From an uncultured Ruminococcus sp. (GTDB taxonomy: Bacteria; Bacillota; Clostridia; Oscillospirales; Acutalibacteraceae), in assembly GCA_910585865.1 (NCBI GenBank), contig CAJUGO010000002.1, forward strand, positions 186,001 to 250,000: DNA of 64,000 nucleotides, written 5' to 3'. The position numbers and the translations under genes were made by a program. Below the pieces are notes generated by a model. That model made no database searches and had not been told where the DNA came from. It saw only the letters and a list, made by a program, of their open reading frames with translations. Below are positions 16,370 through 25,730 of this stretch, in pieces. The number at the start of each line of letters is the position of its first letter. Positions within the stretch are counted from its first letter, which is position 1.

Positions 16370-18616
16370 TTATGACATTATATATTTTTGTAGCTCTGTT
16401 GCATCAAAAATATTAACTGCTCCGTCTTTATTGACATCTGCCGCCAAAAACTGTTCATCTGTAAATACAGTAAGTTCAGCACAATATTTTTGTATTTCAG
16501 TTACATCATTAATATTTACTCTGCCATCCATATTTACATCTCCCCACATTACCGCCTTACACGCAGTTGCGTTGGAATAAACAACGGACGGATATTCAAC
16601 ATTGCCAAAACGTTTTGATGTAACCTTTACTCTAATATAATGTGATCTAACATTCCCTCCGACAATATATTCTGAATATGTCGCATCACCAATATTATAC
16701 CACGTTATTCCGTCAGGAGACGATTGCCATTGATAAATCACATCATATTCATTTTTGGGTGGATTACCATTGCAAATTGCTGTAAGGGTGTCTCCAATAA
16801 CAGGTTCTCCGCTAATATCAACTTTATTTAATACAGATTTTGGATTGACAACAAGTGTCTTTTTTATGTCGTTATTAAACTCTAAAACTAACTCAGTAAA
16901 ATTACCGTTAAGAGACTGCAAAAACTCTTTTTTTAATGATAATATTTTATCCGTTTTATTAGTATTATTATTTAACACTTCAGAATAAGCATAATCTACA
17001 TCTTGTCTTAAAATTATATTTGACTTAGTATGAACATTAAACAATTCACTGTCAGAATCAATTTGAATTTGTGCATTCTGGGAAGTATCAATTATCCGAT
17101 CAGGCGATAAATTCACGTTATGTATTGTATCTGTTTCTTTCTTTAAGATTGGTCTAATACAAAAATTATGATTGTCATCATTCCATTCTATTAATTCATT
17201 ATCATTTTCAAAACCATAAAAACTTTCTCCAACTTGACCGGCTTCGCTCTGATGTGGTAAATATATTTCTGAATTGCTGTTTATCGGACTAAGTTCAACT
17301 ATCACCGCACATTTATTTTCTGAATTAAATTCATAATCATTATTTAATTCAACTGTTATATACCCCTCCCCAAAATATTGCCCTGTTGCAAGGGACATAT
17401 AATTTGTTAAATTTTCAGGCAGTGAATCGTCATCATTTAACTGTATAATTTTGACATTATAAACACAACCTGTCGTGCGTAAATAAAACATAACTTTGTT
17501 AATTCTGTCATATTCATTTACATATTCTTCAATATCATAAACATTGCAAATATATACATTTTTATTATAATAATTTGAAGAACTATTCAGAGCTACAAAA
17601 TCATATGATAACATATATTCATTATCTGATGCTTTTTGTATTCCGGAAACAGTACTCATATTACTTCGATATATAGATGCTTCTTCATAAGATATCCATG
17701 TATATCCGCCGCCATTTTCACCCCAACTGTTTTTTACCAGCCAAGCTCCGTCTTTTTCCGGCTTTTTCGCATCTCTGCCTTTAACAAAATTATCCTTAGA
17801 ATAAAAATCATCCCATCCAACTATTAAAACAGAATGACTAATTTCTTTACTTGTTTGATAATAGTTTGAACAAAAATAGTTGCTGTCCCCATTTGTACTA
17901 GCAGATAAATTTGTTATATGAAAAGCAAAACTTGCAAAAACCGCGCCATATTTATTAATTGCAGCTTTTATACTTACATCACTTTTCTCTATATAAAAAG
18001 CGTCTGTTACATTAAATAACGATTCCGCTTCAGAAAAAGAATTATCCAATATAGCACTGCTGCTAATCGGTATTTTATTTTTTGCATATTTATTTTCAGA
18101 TACAGCGGAATTCCAATTGGGAGCTCCATAAAATAAAATAGGAGCATTCCAATTTGTTAAATACTGTATACCCCTGGAAAAATTACCTGCAAAGTCAGAA
18201 TTATTTGTATAATACTCATGAATATATGGAGTAGTATCAATATAAGAAATCGGAATTATACTCCTTGAAGTTGCAACCGCACCATGTGATTCAGATATAT
18301 CAAATTTTCTACCGTAGTTTTTTGAAATGTTTTGTTCTGCAGCAGCTGCTGTTGCATACATCCAGCATAATCCGTAAGGATTTTGATTTTTAATCGGTGT
18401 ACCAATTCCGTGTTCCCGGGGATCATATTTAGCTACATATTGTGTACCGTCTAATGTTACAGCTGTTGATAACCTGTCATATGGATCAGGAATATAACCA
18501 TAATTTTCCACATCCTCTGTCACGGCAGTATCTGCGACTTCTGCCGTTGCCGTAATATACGGCAGTGATATTATTAATATTGCCAAAAGACATGAAAACA
18601 CTTTTTTTAACTTCAA
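16370..18616 (-). CDS. Secreted papain-like (C1A) cysteine protease with C-terminal dockerin
   Basis: About 748 residues. A signal peptide (KKVFSCLLAILIISLPYITATA) is followed by a C1A peptidase domain: the oxyanion Gln and catalytic Cys are in NQNPYGLCWMYA (Gln78, Cys84), the His in SHSVLIVGWDD and the Asn in WLVKNSWGENGGGY. A beta-rich region follows, then an Ig-like segment (YQWQSSPDGITWYNIG). The C-terminus is a two-repeat dockerin (GDVNMDGRVNINDVTEIQKY and DVNKDGAVNIFDATELQKY) with both calcium loops intact. The start is taken as TTG at 18616, because GAGGAGGGG lies 7 bases upstream; a longer in-frame ATG reading would put residues before the signal peptide. It is probably displayed on a cohesin scaffold. 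Confidence 0.88.
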   Translation of the reverse strand: MKLKKVFSCLLAILIISLPYITATAEVADTAVTEDVENYGYIPDPYDRLSTAVTLDGTQYVAKYDPREHGIGTPIKNQNPYGLCWMYATAAAAEQNISKNYGRKFDISESHGAVATSRSIIPISYIDTTPYIHEYYTNNSDFAGNFSRGIQYLTNWNAPILFYGAPNWNSAVSENKYAKNKIPISSSAILDNSFSEAESLFNVTDAFYIEKSDVSIKAAINKYGAVFASFAFHITNLSASTNGDSNYFCSNYYQTSKEISHSVLIVGWDDFYSKDNFVKGRDAKKPEKDGAWLVKNSWGENGGGYTWISYEEASIYRSNMSTVSGIQKASDNEYMLSYDFVALNSSSNYYNKNVYICNVYDIEEYVNEYDRINKVMFYLRTTGCVYNVKIIQLNDDDSLPENLTNYMSLATGQYFGEGYITVELNNDYEFNSENKCAVIVELSPINSNSEIYLPHQSEAGQVGESFYGFENDNELIEWNDDNHNFCIRPILKKETDTIHNVNLSPDRIIDTSQNAQIQIDSDSELFNVHTKSNIILRQDVDYAYSEVLNNNTNKTDKILSLKKEFLQSLNGNFTELVLEFNNDIKKTLVVNPKSVLNKVDISGEPVIGDTLTAICNGNPPKNEYDVIYQWQSSPDGITWYNIGDATYSEYIVGGNVRSHYIRVKVTSKRFGNVEYPSVVYSNATACKAVMWGDVNMDGRVNINDVTEIQKYCAELTVFTDEQFLAADVNKDGAVNIFDATELQKYIMS

Positions 18617-18746
18617 GCTTTCCCCTCCTCTTAATACGCATAATGACCCATATGAAAACTTACACAAAAATATAATGATAGAATATATCTAAATTTATCG
18701 AAATACAGTCTATTTGCCAATTATACTTAAATTTATGTTCAATAAT

Positions 18747-18775
18747 ATTATACTTTATATACAAGACAATGTCAA
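18747..18775 (-). promoter_or_regulatory. Sigma-A promoter of the dockerin operon
   Basis: On the minus strand TTGACA (18775-18770) and TATAAT (18752-18747) are separated by 17 bases, about 130 bases before the TTG start of the protease. Confidence 0.8.
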
Positions 18776-18873
18776 TACATTGTATTTATAATATTCTCTA
18801 ATCATTCCTGCGTAATTTATTGCGCATATATTATCCATCTATACTTTTTATCCCTATTTATAAAATTTAGCTG

Positions 18874-18902
18874 TTGCCATATCAATATTAAAATGTTAAA
18901 AT
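18874..18902 (+). promoter_or_regulatory. Candidate promoter of the RlmD-type gene
   Basis: TTGCCA and TAAAAT with a 17-base spacer, about 40 bases before the ATG. It is a weaker match than the other promoters listed. Confidence 0.5.
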
Positions 18903-18943
18903 AACTTTATAAAAACTTATAAATAATACAACGAGGAAATATT

Positions 18944-20137
18944 ATGAGTAACAGCAAAGATAATATAAAAAAAGGCAGCTGCCCCGTATATAAAAAATGT
19001 GGCGGATGTCAGCTGCAAAATCTTACATATGAAGAACAGTTAAAATACAAGCAAAATAAGGTTAAACGACTTCTCGAAAAATTTTGTCCGGTTGATCCTA
19101 TTATCGGAATGGACAATCCTTACCACTACCGCAACAAAGTGCAGGCAGCTTTTTGGACAGACAAAAAAGGAAAAATAATCTCGGGTGTATATCAATCAGG
19201 CACTCATCATATTGTCGGCATCGACAGCTGTCAAACCGAAGATATTATTGCTGATAAAATCATTGTAGCTGTTCGCAAACTTCTGCCGTCTTTTAAACTA
19301 ACTACCTATAATGAAGATGCCGGAAAAGGTTTTTTGCGCCATATACTTGTAAAAAGAGGCTTTTCAACTAATCAAATTATGCTTGTACTTGTCACAGGGA
19401 CTCCGGTATTTCCTTCTAAAAATAATTTTGTAAAAGCAATTCTTAAACAATTTCCGGCCATTACAACAATTGTGCAGAATATAAATCCTTATCGAACTAA
19501 TCTTGTCCTTGGTGACAATCAAAAAATTCTTTACGGAAAGGGTTATATTGAGGATATTTTATGTGAATGCAAATTCAGAATTTCCCCAAAAAGCTTTTAT
19601 CAGATTAATCCCGTTCAAACAGAGATTTTATACAGTAAAGCAATTGAATTTGCCAATCTGAACGGTAATGAAACCGTACTGGACACATATTGCGGAATCG
19701 GTACAATAGGAATAATCGCAGCTAAACACGGTGCCGGAAAAGTTATCGGAGCTGAATTAAACGGAGATGCAGTACGTGATGCCATTGTTAACGCACGGAC
19801 AAACAATTTAAAAAATATAAGATTTTTTAAGGCAGATGCAGGAGAATTTATGCACAATATATCATCTGAAAATGAGAAACCTGATGTTGTATTTATGGAT
19901 CCTCCCAGGGCAGGCAGTGATACTAAATTTTTGGATTCACTTATAAAAATGTCACCAAATACTGTTGTATATGTCTCATGCAATCCCGAAACACTTGCCC
20001 GTGACCTTGAATATCTTACAAAAAGCAGTGTATTCAAAGTTAAAAAAATTCAGCCAGTAGATATGTTCCCTCATACGGCACATATTGAATGTGTTGTACT
20101 TATTTCAGATATAAGAAATAAAAGCACAAAAAGATAA
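18944..20137 (+). CDS. rlmD: 23S rRNA (uracil-5)-methyltransferase, RlmD/TrmA family
   Basis: A 397-residue SAM-dependent m5U methyltransferase. The [4Fe-4S] ligands are CPVYKKCGGCQ near residue 13, with a further Cys in DSCQTED. The SAM-binding motif is LDTYCGIGTIG, the catalytic Asp-Pro-Pro is MDPPRAGSD, and the nucleophilic Cys is in VYVSCNPETLARD. The protein lacks the N-terminal TRAM domain found in most RlmD proteins of about 450 residues and so has an RlmC-like layout; the exact target uridine is therefore uncertain. It stands alone and ends at a strong terminator. Confidence 0.9.
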   Translation: MSNSKDNIKKGSCPVYKKCGGCQLQNLTYEEQLKYKQNKVKRLLEKFCPVDPIIGMDNPYHYRNKVQAAFWTDKKGKIISGVYQSGTHHIVGIDSCQTEDIIADKIIVAVRKLLPSFKLTTYNEDAGKGFLRHILVKRGFSTNQIMLVLVTGTPVFPSKNNFVKAILKQFPAITTIVQNINPYRTNLVLGDNQKILYGKGYIEDILCECKFRISPKSFYQINPVQTEILYSKAIEFANLNGNETVLDTYCGIGTIGIIAAKHGAGKVIGAELNGDAVRDAIVNARTNNLKNIRFFKADAGEFMHNISSENEKPDVVFMDPPRAGSDTKFLDSLIKMSPNTVVYVSCNPETLARDLEYLTKSSVFKVKKIQPVDMFPHTAHIECVVLISDIRNKSTKR

Positions 20138-20154
20138 AATTTTTGATATAACAA

Positions 20155-20184
20155 AAGGAGTCTTTGCAGACTCCTTAGTTTTTT
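20155..20184 (+). terminator. Terminator of the RlmD-type gene
   Basis: AAGGAGTCT/AGACTCCTT with loop TTGC, then AGTTTTTTATT. Confidence 0.9.
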
Positions 20185-20185
20185 A

Positions 20186-20764
20186 TTATGTTCTTTTTAA
20201 TCCTTTGGGAATTATAACTTTCGCAGACAACTTGCCAATTCCCAAAATTAATAGAATTTCCGGGATACACTTTACAGCCTGACTTATAAATCTGGTTGAC
20301 AAATAAATCATATAAGGTGTTCCGGAAGCTGCTCCATAAAGAATATACAGCCAGTAAGCAGCCAGAAAAGTTTCAACAACAAACATATTTACAAGCCAAG
20401 CAATTACTACCCTGGGAATTGTAACATTGTTTTTATAAAAAGCCATTCCATAAATAAAACCGGTGAGCAGTCCGCTTATTGTAAATCCCGGGAAATATGC
20501 TCCGCCTACAGGATTCATTAAAAACGAAAGAATATCGCCCAATGCACCTACAAGTGCAGCAGGTACAGGTCCAAACATTACTCCGGTAACTGCTATCGGC
20601 AAAAATGCACCGCTGAGTTTTACATTGTTCCCAAAAAACGCAAGCGTTCCGTTGGCAAAAAAGCCAAGCGCTATCCTTAATGCAAGCAACATCGCTATTG
20701 CAGCAAGCGCATAAATATTTTTCATTTCAAACAATGAATTTCTGATTTTTCTGATTTGTGTCAT
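20186..20764 (-). CDS. folT: ECF transporter S-component for folate (FolT)
   Basis: A 192-residue membrane protein with about six hydrophobic segments and the S-component features of the folate family (ALRIALGFF near the N-terminus, GALGDILSFLMNP in the middle). S-components bind a vitamin and work with a shared energising module (EcfA, EcfA', EcfT), which is not encoded in this window. The gene lies directly downstream of a tetrahydrofolate riboswitch, which fixes the likely substrate as a folate. It has an AGGAGGTATTT ribosome-binding site. Confidence 0.92.
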   Translation of the reverse strand: MTQIRKIRNSLFEMKNIYALAAIAMLLALRIALGFFANGTLAFFGNNVKLSGAFLPIAVTGVMFGPVPAALVGALGDILSFLMNPVGGAYFPGFTISGLLTGFIYGMAFYKNNVTIPRVVIAWLVNMFVVETFLAAYWLYILYGAASGTPYMIYLSTRFISQAVKCIPEILLILGIGKLSAKVIIPKGLKRT

Positions 20765-20832
20765 AAATACCTCCTGAAAATCTGCGTTGTTGCTTCAGGA
20801 GATATATTATTAATATCCTATAAACTGATATT

Positions 20833-20976
20833 AAAAAAGCGGACAGAAAATCTGCCCGCTAATGTCCCAAAGTAACAGCGGGATGCGAAATCTGTACCGC
20901 AGAAAGCAATGCTTTCTTTCGTTCTTGCAGCAACTCCCCGTCTGCAAAACACTTCACGCACAAATTCCTACTCTGT
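20833..20976 (-). promoter_or_regulatory. Tetrahydrofolate (THF) riboswitch with terminator
   Basis: On the minus strand the aptamer spans 20976-20875 and shows the THF class signature: ACAGAGTAGG at its 5' end, then GCGTGAAGTG, GGGGAGTTGC, AACGAA, and GCATCCCGCTGT closing the outer stem. An intrinsic terminator follows at 20860-20833 (AGCGGGCAGA/TCTGTCCGCT plus six T). Folate binding would be expected to switch off FolT expression by termination. Confidence 0.88.
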
Positions 20977-21010
20977 GAATGTACAGTACTAATATTGTAC
21001 TGCTAAAATG

Positions 21011-21038
21011 ATTATATCATTTATTTTTCTATTGTCAA
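21011..21038 (-). promoter_or_regulatory. Sigma-A promoter of the THF riboswitch and folT
   Basis: TTGACA and TATAAT with a 16-base spacer and an upstream TG (extended -10). It lies immediately beyond the stop codon of the RibU gene, so folT has its own promoter. Confidence 0.85.
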
Positions 21039-21040
21039 TA

Positions 21041-21745
21041 CTAAAATACTCCATTAAACGCCAAAATAATCAAAACACATGTCAGCAATATCAACAGTGA
21101 AAGAATAATAACTCCTATTATTGAAGAAATACCCTTCTTTTCAGAGTCTTGTTCTGTCGGTATTAAATTCATTTTTTGAAGTACGGACAAAACAAATTTG
21201 TAAATCAACATTACAACTGCACTGTTTATTGCCCCTTTAAGTAAATTAAACGGTATAAAAGCAGGCAGTAAAAGTTCAACGATTGCCTCTCTTGGGATTC
21301 CCATGTAAATTGGCGTTATAATATAATTCCACAATACCATTACTATTGTCATAAGTATTGTTCCGATAACAAGACCTGTCGCTGCACTTAATGTGGTTTT
21401 CCTTTTTTTGTAAACAAATGCAGCCGGGCATACAAAACATGACGTTGCGAGAATATTCATAATACATCCCACAACTCCCGTTGAGCTTATGGTAATCATC
21501 TCAAGCAATGATGTTACTAAAGCCATAATAAAACCTGACATAGGTCCAAAAATAAATGAACCTATAAGAATGATTGCACTTTTCAGTTCAAGGCTCAAAA
21601 AAGAAACACTTGGTATAATAGGCATTCTGAAAACGAAAACCACCACATATGCCATAGCTGTTATCAGTGCAAGCAGCACAAGCTTCTTAGTTCTGTATGA
21701 ACTGTCGATTCCAATTACTTCTGATTTTTGTCTGTCTTTTGTCAT
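21041..21745 (-). CDS. ribU: ECF transporter S-component for riboflavin (RibU)
   Basis: A 234-residue membrane protein. The first 190 residues are an S-component of the RibU type, with the substrate-loop region SFLSLELKSAIILIGSFIFGP and the following GFIMALVTSLLE helix. A C-terminal extension of about 45 residues contains one more hydrophobic segment (IIGVIILSLLILLTCVLIILAF), so it has about seven membrane segments rather than six. It is preceded by an FMN riboswitch, which supports riboflavin as the substrate. The energising ECF module must be encoded elsewhere. Confidence 0.92.
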   Translation of the reverse strand: MTKDRQKSEVIGIDSSYRTKKLVLLALITAMAYVVVFVFRMPIIPSVSFLSLELKSAIILIGSFIFGPMSGFIMALVTSLLEMITISSTGVVGCIMNILATSCFVCPAAFVYKKRKTTLSAATGLVIGTILMTIVMVLWNYIITPIYMGIPREAIVELLLPAFIPFNLLKGAINSAVVMLIYKFVLSVLQKMNLIPTEQDSEKKGISSIIGVIILSLLILLTCVLIILAFNGVF

Positions 21746-21920
21746 TTAGACCACCCCTAAAATAAAATTTTTATACTAAACACCGTTTGAAAAAGCAATA
21801 AAGTTTTCAGACAGATTCTGTATCAATCATACATAATTCCACAGAAAACCCGCAAAGTTCAGCGCACATCTCGCAAAATCCGAATGCTTTTTAGTTGGTA
21901 TTTAGTATTAAAAAGTTGTC

Positions 21921-22113
21921 GGGAAAAGAAAAACCCGTTACACAAGTGTAACGGGAATGTACAGCAAAATATTCAGAGCGCTATGCCCTGTTGTTTTGCA
22001 TCTTCTCACATCCGGACTTTAACCGTCGGTATCTGAATTTCACAGATTCGGCAAGCATTATACTTGTTCGTGGACTATAACCACCGGTGGAGAATTTCAC
22101 TCCGCCCCGAAGA
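21921..22113 (-). promoter_or_regulatory. FMN riboswitch (RFN element) with terminator
   Basis: On the minus strand the aptamer runs from about 22113 to 21998 and contains the RFN hallmarks: CTTCGGGGCGGAGTG, CCACCGGTGG, AGTCCACGA, CCGACGGTTAAAGTCCGGAT and GAGAAGATGC. An intrinsic terminator follows at 21955-21934 (CCCGTTACAC/GTGTAACGGG, then TTTTTCTTTT). FMN binding would stop transcription before ribU. Confidence 0.95.
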
Positions 22114-22127
22114 CAACTATATTTATT

Positions 22128-22155
22128 ATTATACTCACATACTCTAATTTGTCAA
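22128..22155 (-). promoter_or_regulatory. Sigma-A promoter of the FMN riboswitch and ribU
   Basis: TTGACA (22155-22150) and TATAAT (22133-22128) with a 16-base spacer on the minus strand. The -35 box overlaps the last codons of the upstream alkD-like gene. Confidence 0.85.
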
Positions 22156-22880
22156 TATCGTTTTAAACTTTTTAAGTAATCTTTTGTTTCCTTATCAATT
22201 CTTTTGCTTTCAATACACTTCTGAACTGCCTTATTAAATGTAACGTCATTTAGAGAATTGTTATGCATATACAACATAGTTTTATCACGGCACTTGGCAA
22301 ATGCTGTTGCAACAAGCCATGCCTGTGCCATACTTACATAATAGAAATCACTTGTAATGCTGTCACATCTGTCAAGCACAATATCAATATGCTCGCTGTC
22401 CAGGTAATAATCAAGCATAATCACAAGACCTAATCTTACTGACCAGACATTTGCTGATTTGATATATTTATTTATGTATTCAAAAAACTCTTCTTTGTAT
22501 ATTTTTATTGAATGCTTTAAACCAACACAAAAGCAGTCGCAAATTGCCCAATTATCAATTTCAGAAACAAAATCATCACACAGCATTACAAACTCATCAA
22601 AACTTTCGGTCTTTATAAGTCCCAATACGATACCTTTTAGCATGCGTTCTTCATAAAAATCGTTTGAAGAAACATTAAGATAACTTTTAGGATTTCCTTT
22701 TGCAATTTCTTTGCCCATATCACGAAGTACAGGCATTCTGACTCCCAATATATAATTGTTTTTCATCCCCGGAACAAGTGAAGATTGAAAATCTCGGTAT
22801 TTAATGTCAGCTTTGCTCTTAAGGTACTCTGTAAATGCATTATAATCACTTTTTTTCCACTTGGAAAGCTTTAGATCCAT
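22152..22880 (-). CDS. AlkD-like DNA alkylation repair protein
   Basis: About 242 residues, all helical, matching the HEAT-repeat DNA glycosylase family AlkC/AlkD. Family features seen are the N-terminal LGVRMPVLRDMGKEI block and the helix pairs around SEIDNWAICDCF and SANVWSVRLGLVIMLDYYL (Trp and Asp of the DNA-facing groove). Such proteins remove alkylated bases. The ATG at 22880 is chosen: it is 4 bases past the LicD stop and has AGGAGA upstream. In-frame TTG and ATG codons further upstream overlap licD. It is the last gene of the surface-polysaccharide run. Confidence 0.82.
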   Translation of the reverse strand: MDLKLSKWKKSDYNAFTEYLKSKADIKYRDFQSSLVPGMKNNYILGVRMPVLRDMGKEIAKGNPKSYLNVSSNDFYEERMLKGIVLGLIKTESFDEFVMLCDDFVSEIDNWAICDCFCVGLKHSIKIYKEEFFEYINKYIKSANVWSVRLGLVIMLDYYLDSEHIDIVLDRCDSITSDFYYVSMAQAWLVATAFAKCRDKTMLYMHNNSLNDVTFNKAVQKCIESKRIDKETKDYLKSLKRY

Positions 22881-22884
22881 AGAA

Positions 22885-23748
22885 TCACTTTCTCCTGCTG
22901 TCATACTCAATGCAGGGAGTATTTAAATCAAGATATGCAATATCGTGATGAGGCATCTGCTTGTCTTTAGGCGGCAGCTGCATATAATCTCCGAAAACCA
23001 TAGTCAGATATTCGTCATACCCAGACATACAAGGCATTTTTAAGCCCTCAAAGCTAACATAGTCAACACCGCTGTAAATATGTTTAGGATATTCAACTTT
23101 CATCCAGTGAGGACCTGCACAAAGCTCGGTCACACACTTATTTTCATCAATTTTATATTTAGTCATTTGCCTTTCCGCAAAACGCCAGATTTTATTTCTA
23201 ATTTTCCTGCTCCTAAAAACCGCAAGCATAACTTTGCTTCCAAAGCTTATAATACCGCCGTGATTTTCAGGTACAATCTGAGCAAGGAACAGAGAATAAA
23301 GCATAGTCCATATATACTGCATTTTCCGTGCAAATCGGCTGTCGGGACACACATCGAGCGGAAAAACATCAAGCACCAGTCCATGAGGAATATCAACATC
23401 TGTCTGATTTGTTTTTACCATTGTATAGTTTGTATCGGTAACGGTAATAAAAATATTTCCTGTAAATACCTCGTCATCAGTTTTAAGAAGTTTAAAACGG
23501 CCGTCAGCATTCTGTTCCTTCCACAGTTTGTGCAACTTTTCATAGTCAGGACGCGGCATAAGAACATCTATATCATCATCCCACGGAACAAAACCGCCGT
23601 TTCTTAACGCACCTATAAGACACCCGCCTATAAGATAAAAGGTTAAATTATTTTTATTGCAGAAATCCCTGAAATACACAAGCATATCAAGCTGTTTAAC
23701 CTGAAGCTCTCTGAGCATTTCTTCGGTCAACTCTACCTTGTCAGACAT
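22885..23748 (-). CDS. LicD family phosphotransferase
   Basis: About 287 residues. It has the LicD/nucleotidyltransferase-like signature YLIGGCLIGALRNGGFVPWDDDIDV, with the metal-binding DDDID. LicD proteins attach phosphorylcholine or similar phospho-groups to cell-surface glycans. It lies 15 bases after a GT2 gene, which supports a role in decorating a surface polysaccharide. The ATG at 23748 has GGTGATT upstream and is preferred over the ATG at 23760, which has no visible ribosome-binding site. No signal peptide is seen, so it acts on the cytoplasmic side. Confidence 0.88.
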   Translation of the reverse strand: MSDKVELTEEMLRELQVKQLDMLVYFRDFCNKNNLTFYLIGGCLIGALRNGGFVPWDDDIDVLMPRPDYEKLHKLWKEQNADGRFKLLKTDDEVFTGNIFITVTDTNYTMVKTNQTDVDIPHGLVLDVFPLDVCPDSRFARKMQYIWTMLYSLFLAQIVPENHGGIISFGSKVMLAVFRSRKIRNKIWRFAERQMTKYKIDENKCVTELCAGPHWMKVEYPKHIYSGVDYVSFEGLKMPCMSGYDEYLTMVFGDYMQLPPKDKQMPHHDIAYLDLNTPCIEYDSRRK

Positions 23749-23763
23749 ATTAATCACCATAAT

Positions 23764-24828
23764 TTACTTAATCGTATTTTTTGCAACTTTCCGCTTTACT
23801 TTTTCAATATTTGCTTTAGCTGAACTGCCCCGGATTTTCTTCTGCCATGACGGAATCTGTAGCAATCCTACTATTGTTCCTACTCCATATGAAATATGAA
23901 GTATAGGAAAAATAAACGGAAGCAACAGAAATTGTGGCTGTACATTTTTCATTGTACAGCAGCCTACTGCATTAACAATATCAAACATTCCGTAAATTAT
24001 AAGCAAAATATATAACAGAAGAGGAAATCCGAACAATGCTAAAACACTGCATCCTATTATTGCCATCACAAATAAAAACGGAGCAAAATGAAAATATGAA
24101 AGACATCCGGGACATTCAGATAATGTTAGCCCTATCCACTTTCCGTTTGAATACTTTTGGCGAATCATATCCTTTAAATTACTTCTGGAATGTTGATAAG
24201 AAATAATATCAGGACAACAGCATAGCTTGTACCCTGCTTGTCTTATTCTGTAATGAAATTCATTATCCTCTGTCCTGCCGAGATTTTCATTAAATCCGCC
24301 AACTTTCCGAATCACCTCGCGACGGTATGCGGCATGAAAAAGACTGTCCAGATATTCCTTCTGTGTAGCCGGACGTCTGTAAGAAGCTACAGAACTGCCA
24401 AACAAAGAATCCTCCGCCGCAAGCAAAGTCAGCTTCCAGCTTGAAACATTAGAAGTAATGTTAGGCCTGCCGCCCCCTACAACATATTCATTCTGATTAA
24501 TATTATATACATTTCTGGAAACAAAATTTCTTGGAATACGTGCATGCGCATCAACCCTTATAATTATATCGCCCTTTGCTGTCATAAGAGCTGCATTCCA
24601 TGAGCTTGCCTGGTTTTTCTTGACACACTGCACTATTGCAACATTTTTAAAACCATAGTCCGTATCCCGAAATTTTTCCATTTTTTCTTTTGTATCATCG
24701 GTTGACATACTGTCAACAAAAACAATCTCAATCTGATCATGCGGATAATCCTGCAATGAAATATCTCTAAACAGACCGCTGAGAGCCGCCGATTCATTAT
24801 AAGCTATCATACAAAGAGAAACTAACAT
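23764..24828 (-). CDS. Membrane-associated family 2 glycosyltransferase
   Basis: A 354-residue protein. The N-terminal GT-A domain has SLCMIAYNESAAL, the nucleotide-binding VDSMSTDDTKE, the DxD-equivalent VDAHARI, and GRTEDNEF (likely catalytic acid region). Two or three hydrophobic segments from about residue 245 onward anchor it to the membrane. This architecture is typical of inverting GT2 enzymes making exopolysaccharide or teichoic-acid-like polymers. It overlaps the preceding membrane-protein gene by 7 bases and is followed by licD, so the three are translationally linked. Sugar specificity cannot be read from sequence. Confidence 0.88.
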   Translation of the reverse strand: MLVSLCMIAYNESAALSGLFRDISLQDYPHDQIEIVFVDSMSTDDTKEKMEKFRDTDYGFKNVAIVQCVKKNQASSWNAALMTAKGDIIIRVDAHARIPRNFVSRNVYNINQNEYVVGGGRPNITSNVSSWKLTLLAAEDSLFGSSVASYRRPATQKEYLDSLFHAAYRREVIRKVGGFNENLGRTEDNEFHYRIRQAGYKLCCCPDIISYQHSRSNLKDMIRQKYSNGKWIGLTLSECPGCLSYFHFAPFLFVMAIIGCSVLALFGFPLLLYILLIIYGMFDIVNAVGCCTMKNVQPQFLLLPFIFPILHISYGVGTIVGLLQIPSWQKKIRGSSAKANIEKVKRKVAKNTIK

Positions 24829-25613
24829 AACAATCCCCTGTCCTTATCAAGTGCAAATAACCATTTGGCTGAAACTGTCATTGACGTCATTATATAAGGC
24901 AAAACATAAAGTGCCGGTACCACAAAAAAGCATAATGCAATCCATCCTGCAAATCCTAAAAGCATCTTTAATGCTGCACCAAGATTTCTAAAAGAAAAAG
25001 AATACATTCCTATAACATATTCTTTTAACTGCATACTGTCATTGAACGAGTATGCAATTAATGAATAATGAACAAAAACAAGATATGCAAATATCTTTGC
25101 TGCCTCTGAAACCATCCATAAAACTGCAAGCAATATATTTATTATTATACCAAAAAAAGGATTTTCTTTCAACATTGTTTCGGCAAAATATGACACGTAA
25201 CTGTAAAAATCAAAAACTGTGCAAACTAAAAAGAATATTGTAGATATAACTAAATTTAAACATAGCGTTTTAATATACTTTCTTCTGCCGAAAAAGTAAA
25301 ATATGTCAGTGATATAACCTTTTTGATTTATAGAAATATTACATACAATTTTGTAAATCCCATTAATAAGAGGACTTAACAAAAATGCAAGAAAATAGAT
25401 TCCTATAAAAATACAGCCGGCAATCCATTCTTTTGATTTGATAATTTCAAAGGTATTAAAATCAATAACATTGCATACGAACATTGTTAATAATAAAATA
25501 CTTTGCATTAAAATTAAAGATGCACAAAGGACTGCTATTGATGATATTATTGTAATCCAATTACCTTCAAGCAGCTTCTTTGCCTGATTCCTTATGGTTC
25601 TTTCGGTATTCAT
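24822..25613 (-). CDS. Multi-pass membrane protein, DUF975-like
   Basis: A 263-residue protein with about six hydrophobic segments. The N-terminus (TERTIRNQAKKLLEGNW) resembles the DUF975 family, in which a short amphipathic start precedes the first membrane helix. No catalytic motif is visible. It overlaps the GT2 gene by 7 bases, so it may work with that enzyme, for example in the membrane step of polymer assembly; this is inference. It starts at an ATG with AAAGGGAATGA upstream. Confidence 0.6.
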   Translation of the reverse strand: MNTERTIRNQAKKLLEGNWITIISSIAVLCASLILMQSILLLTMFVCNVIDFNTFEIIKSKEWIAGCIFIGIYFLAFLLSPLINGIYKIVCNISINQKGYITDIFYFFGRRKYIKTLCLNLVISTIFFLVCTVFDFYSYVSYFAETMLKENPFFGIIINILLAVLWMVSEAAKIFAYLVFVHYSLIAYSFNDSMQLKEYVIGMYSFSFRNLGAALKMLLGFAGWIALCFFVVPALYVLPYIMTSMTVSAKWLFALDKDRGLLC

Positions 25614-25730
25614 TATTCATTCCCTTTTCTTATGGTAAATATAACAAATATGATAATCTCCGTGTCTGTACTGCTGCGGCAATTATTTAAAATTATTAAA
25701 ACCTTACATATGTCAAAATTAAATAACTGC

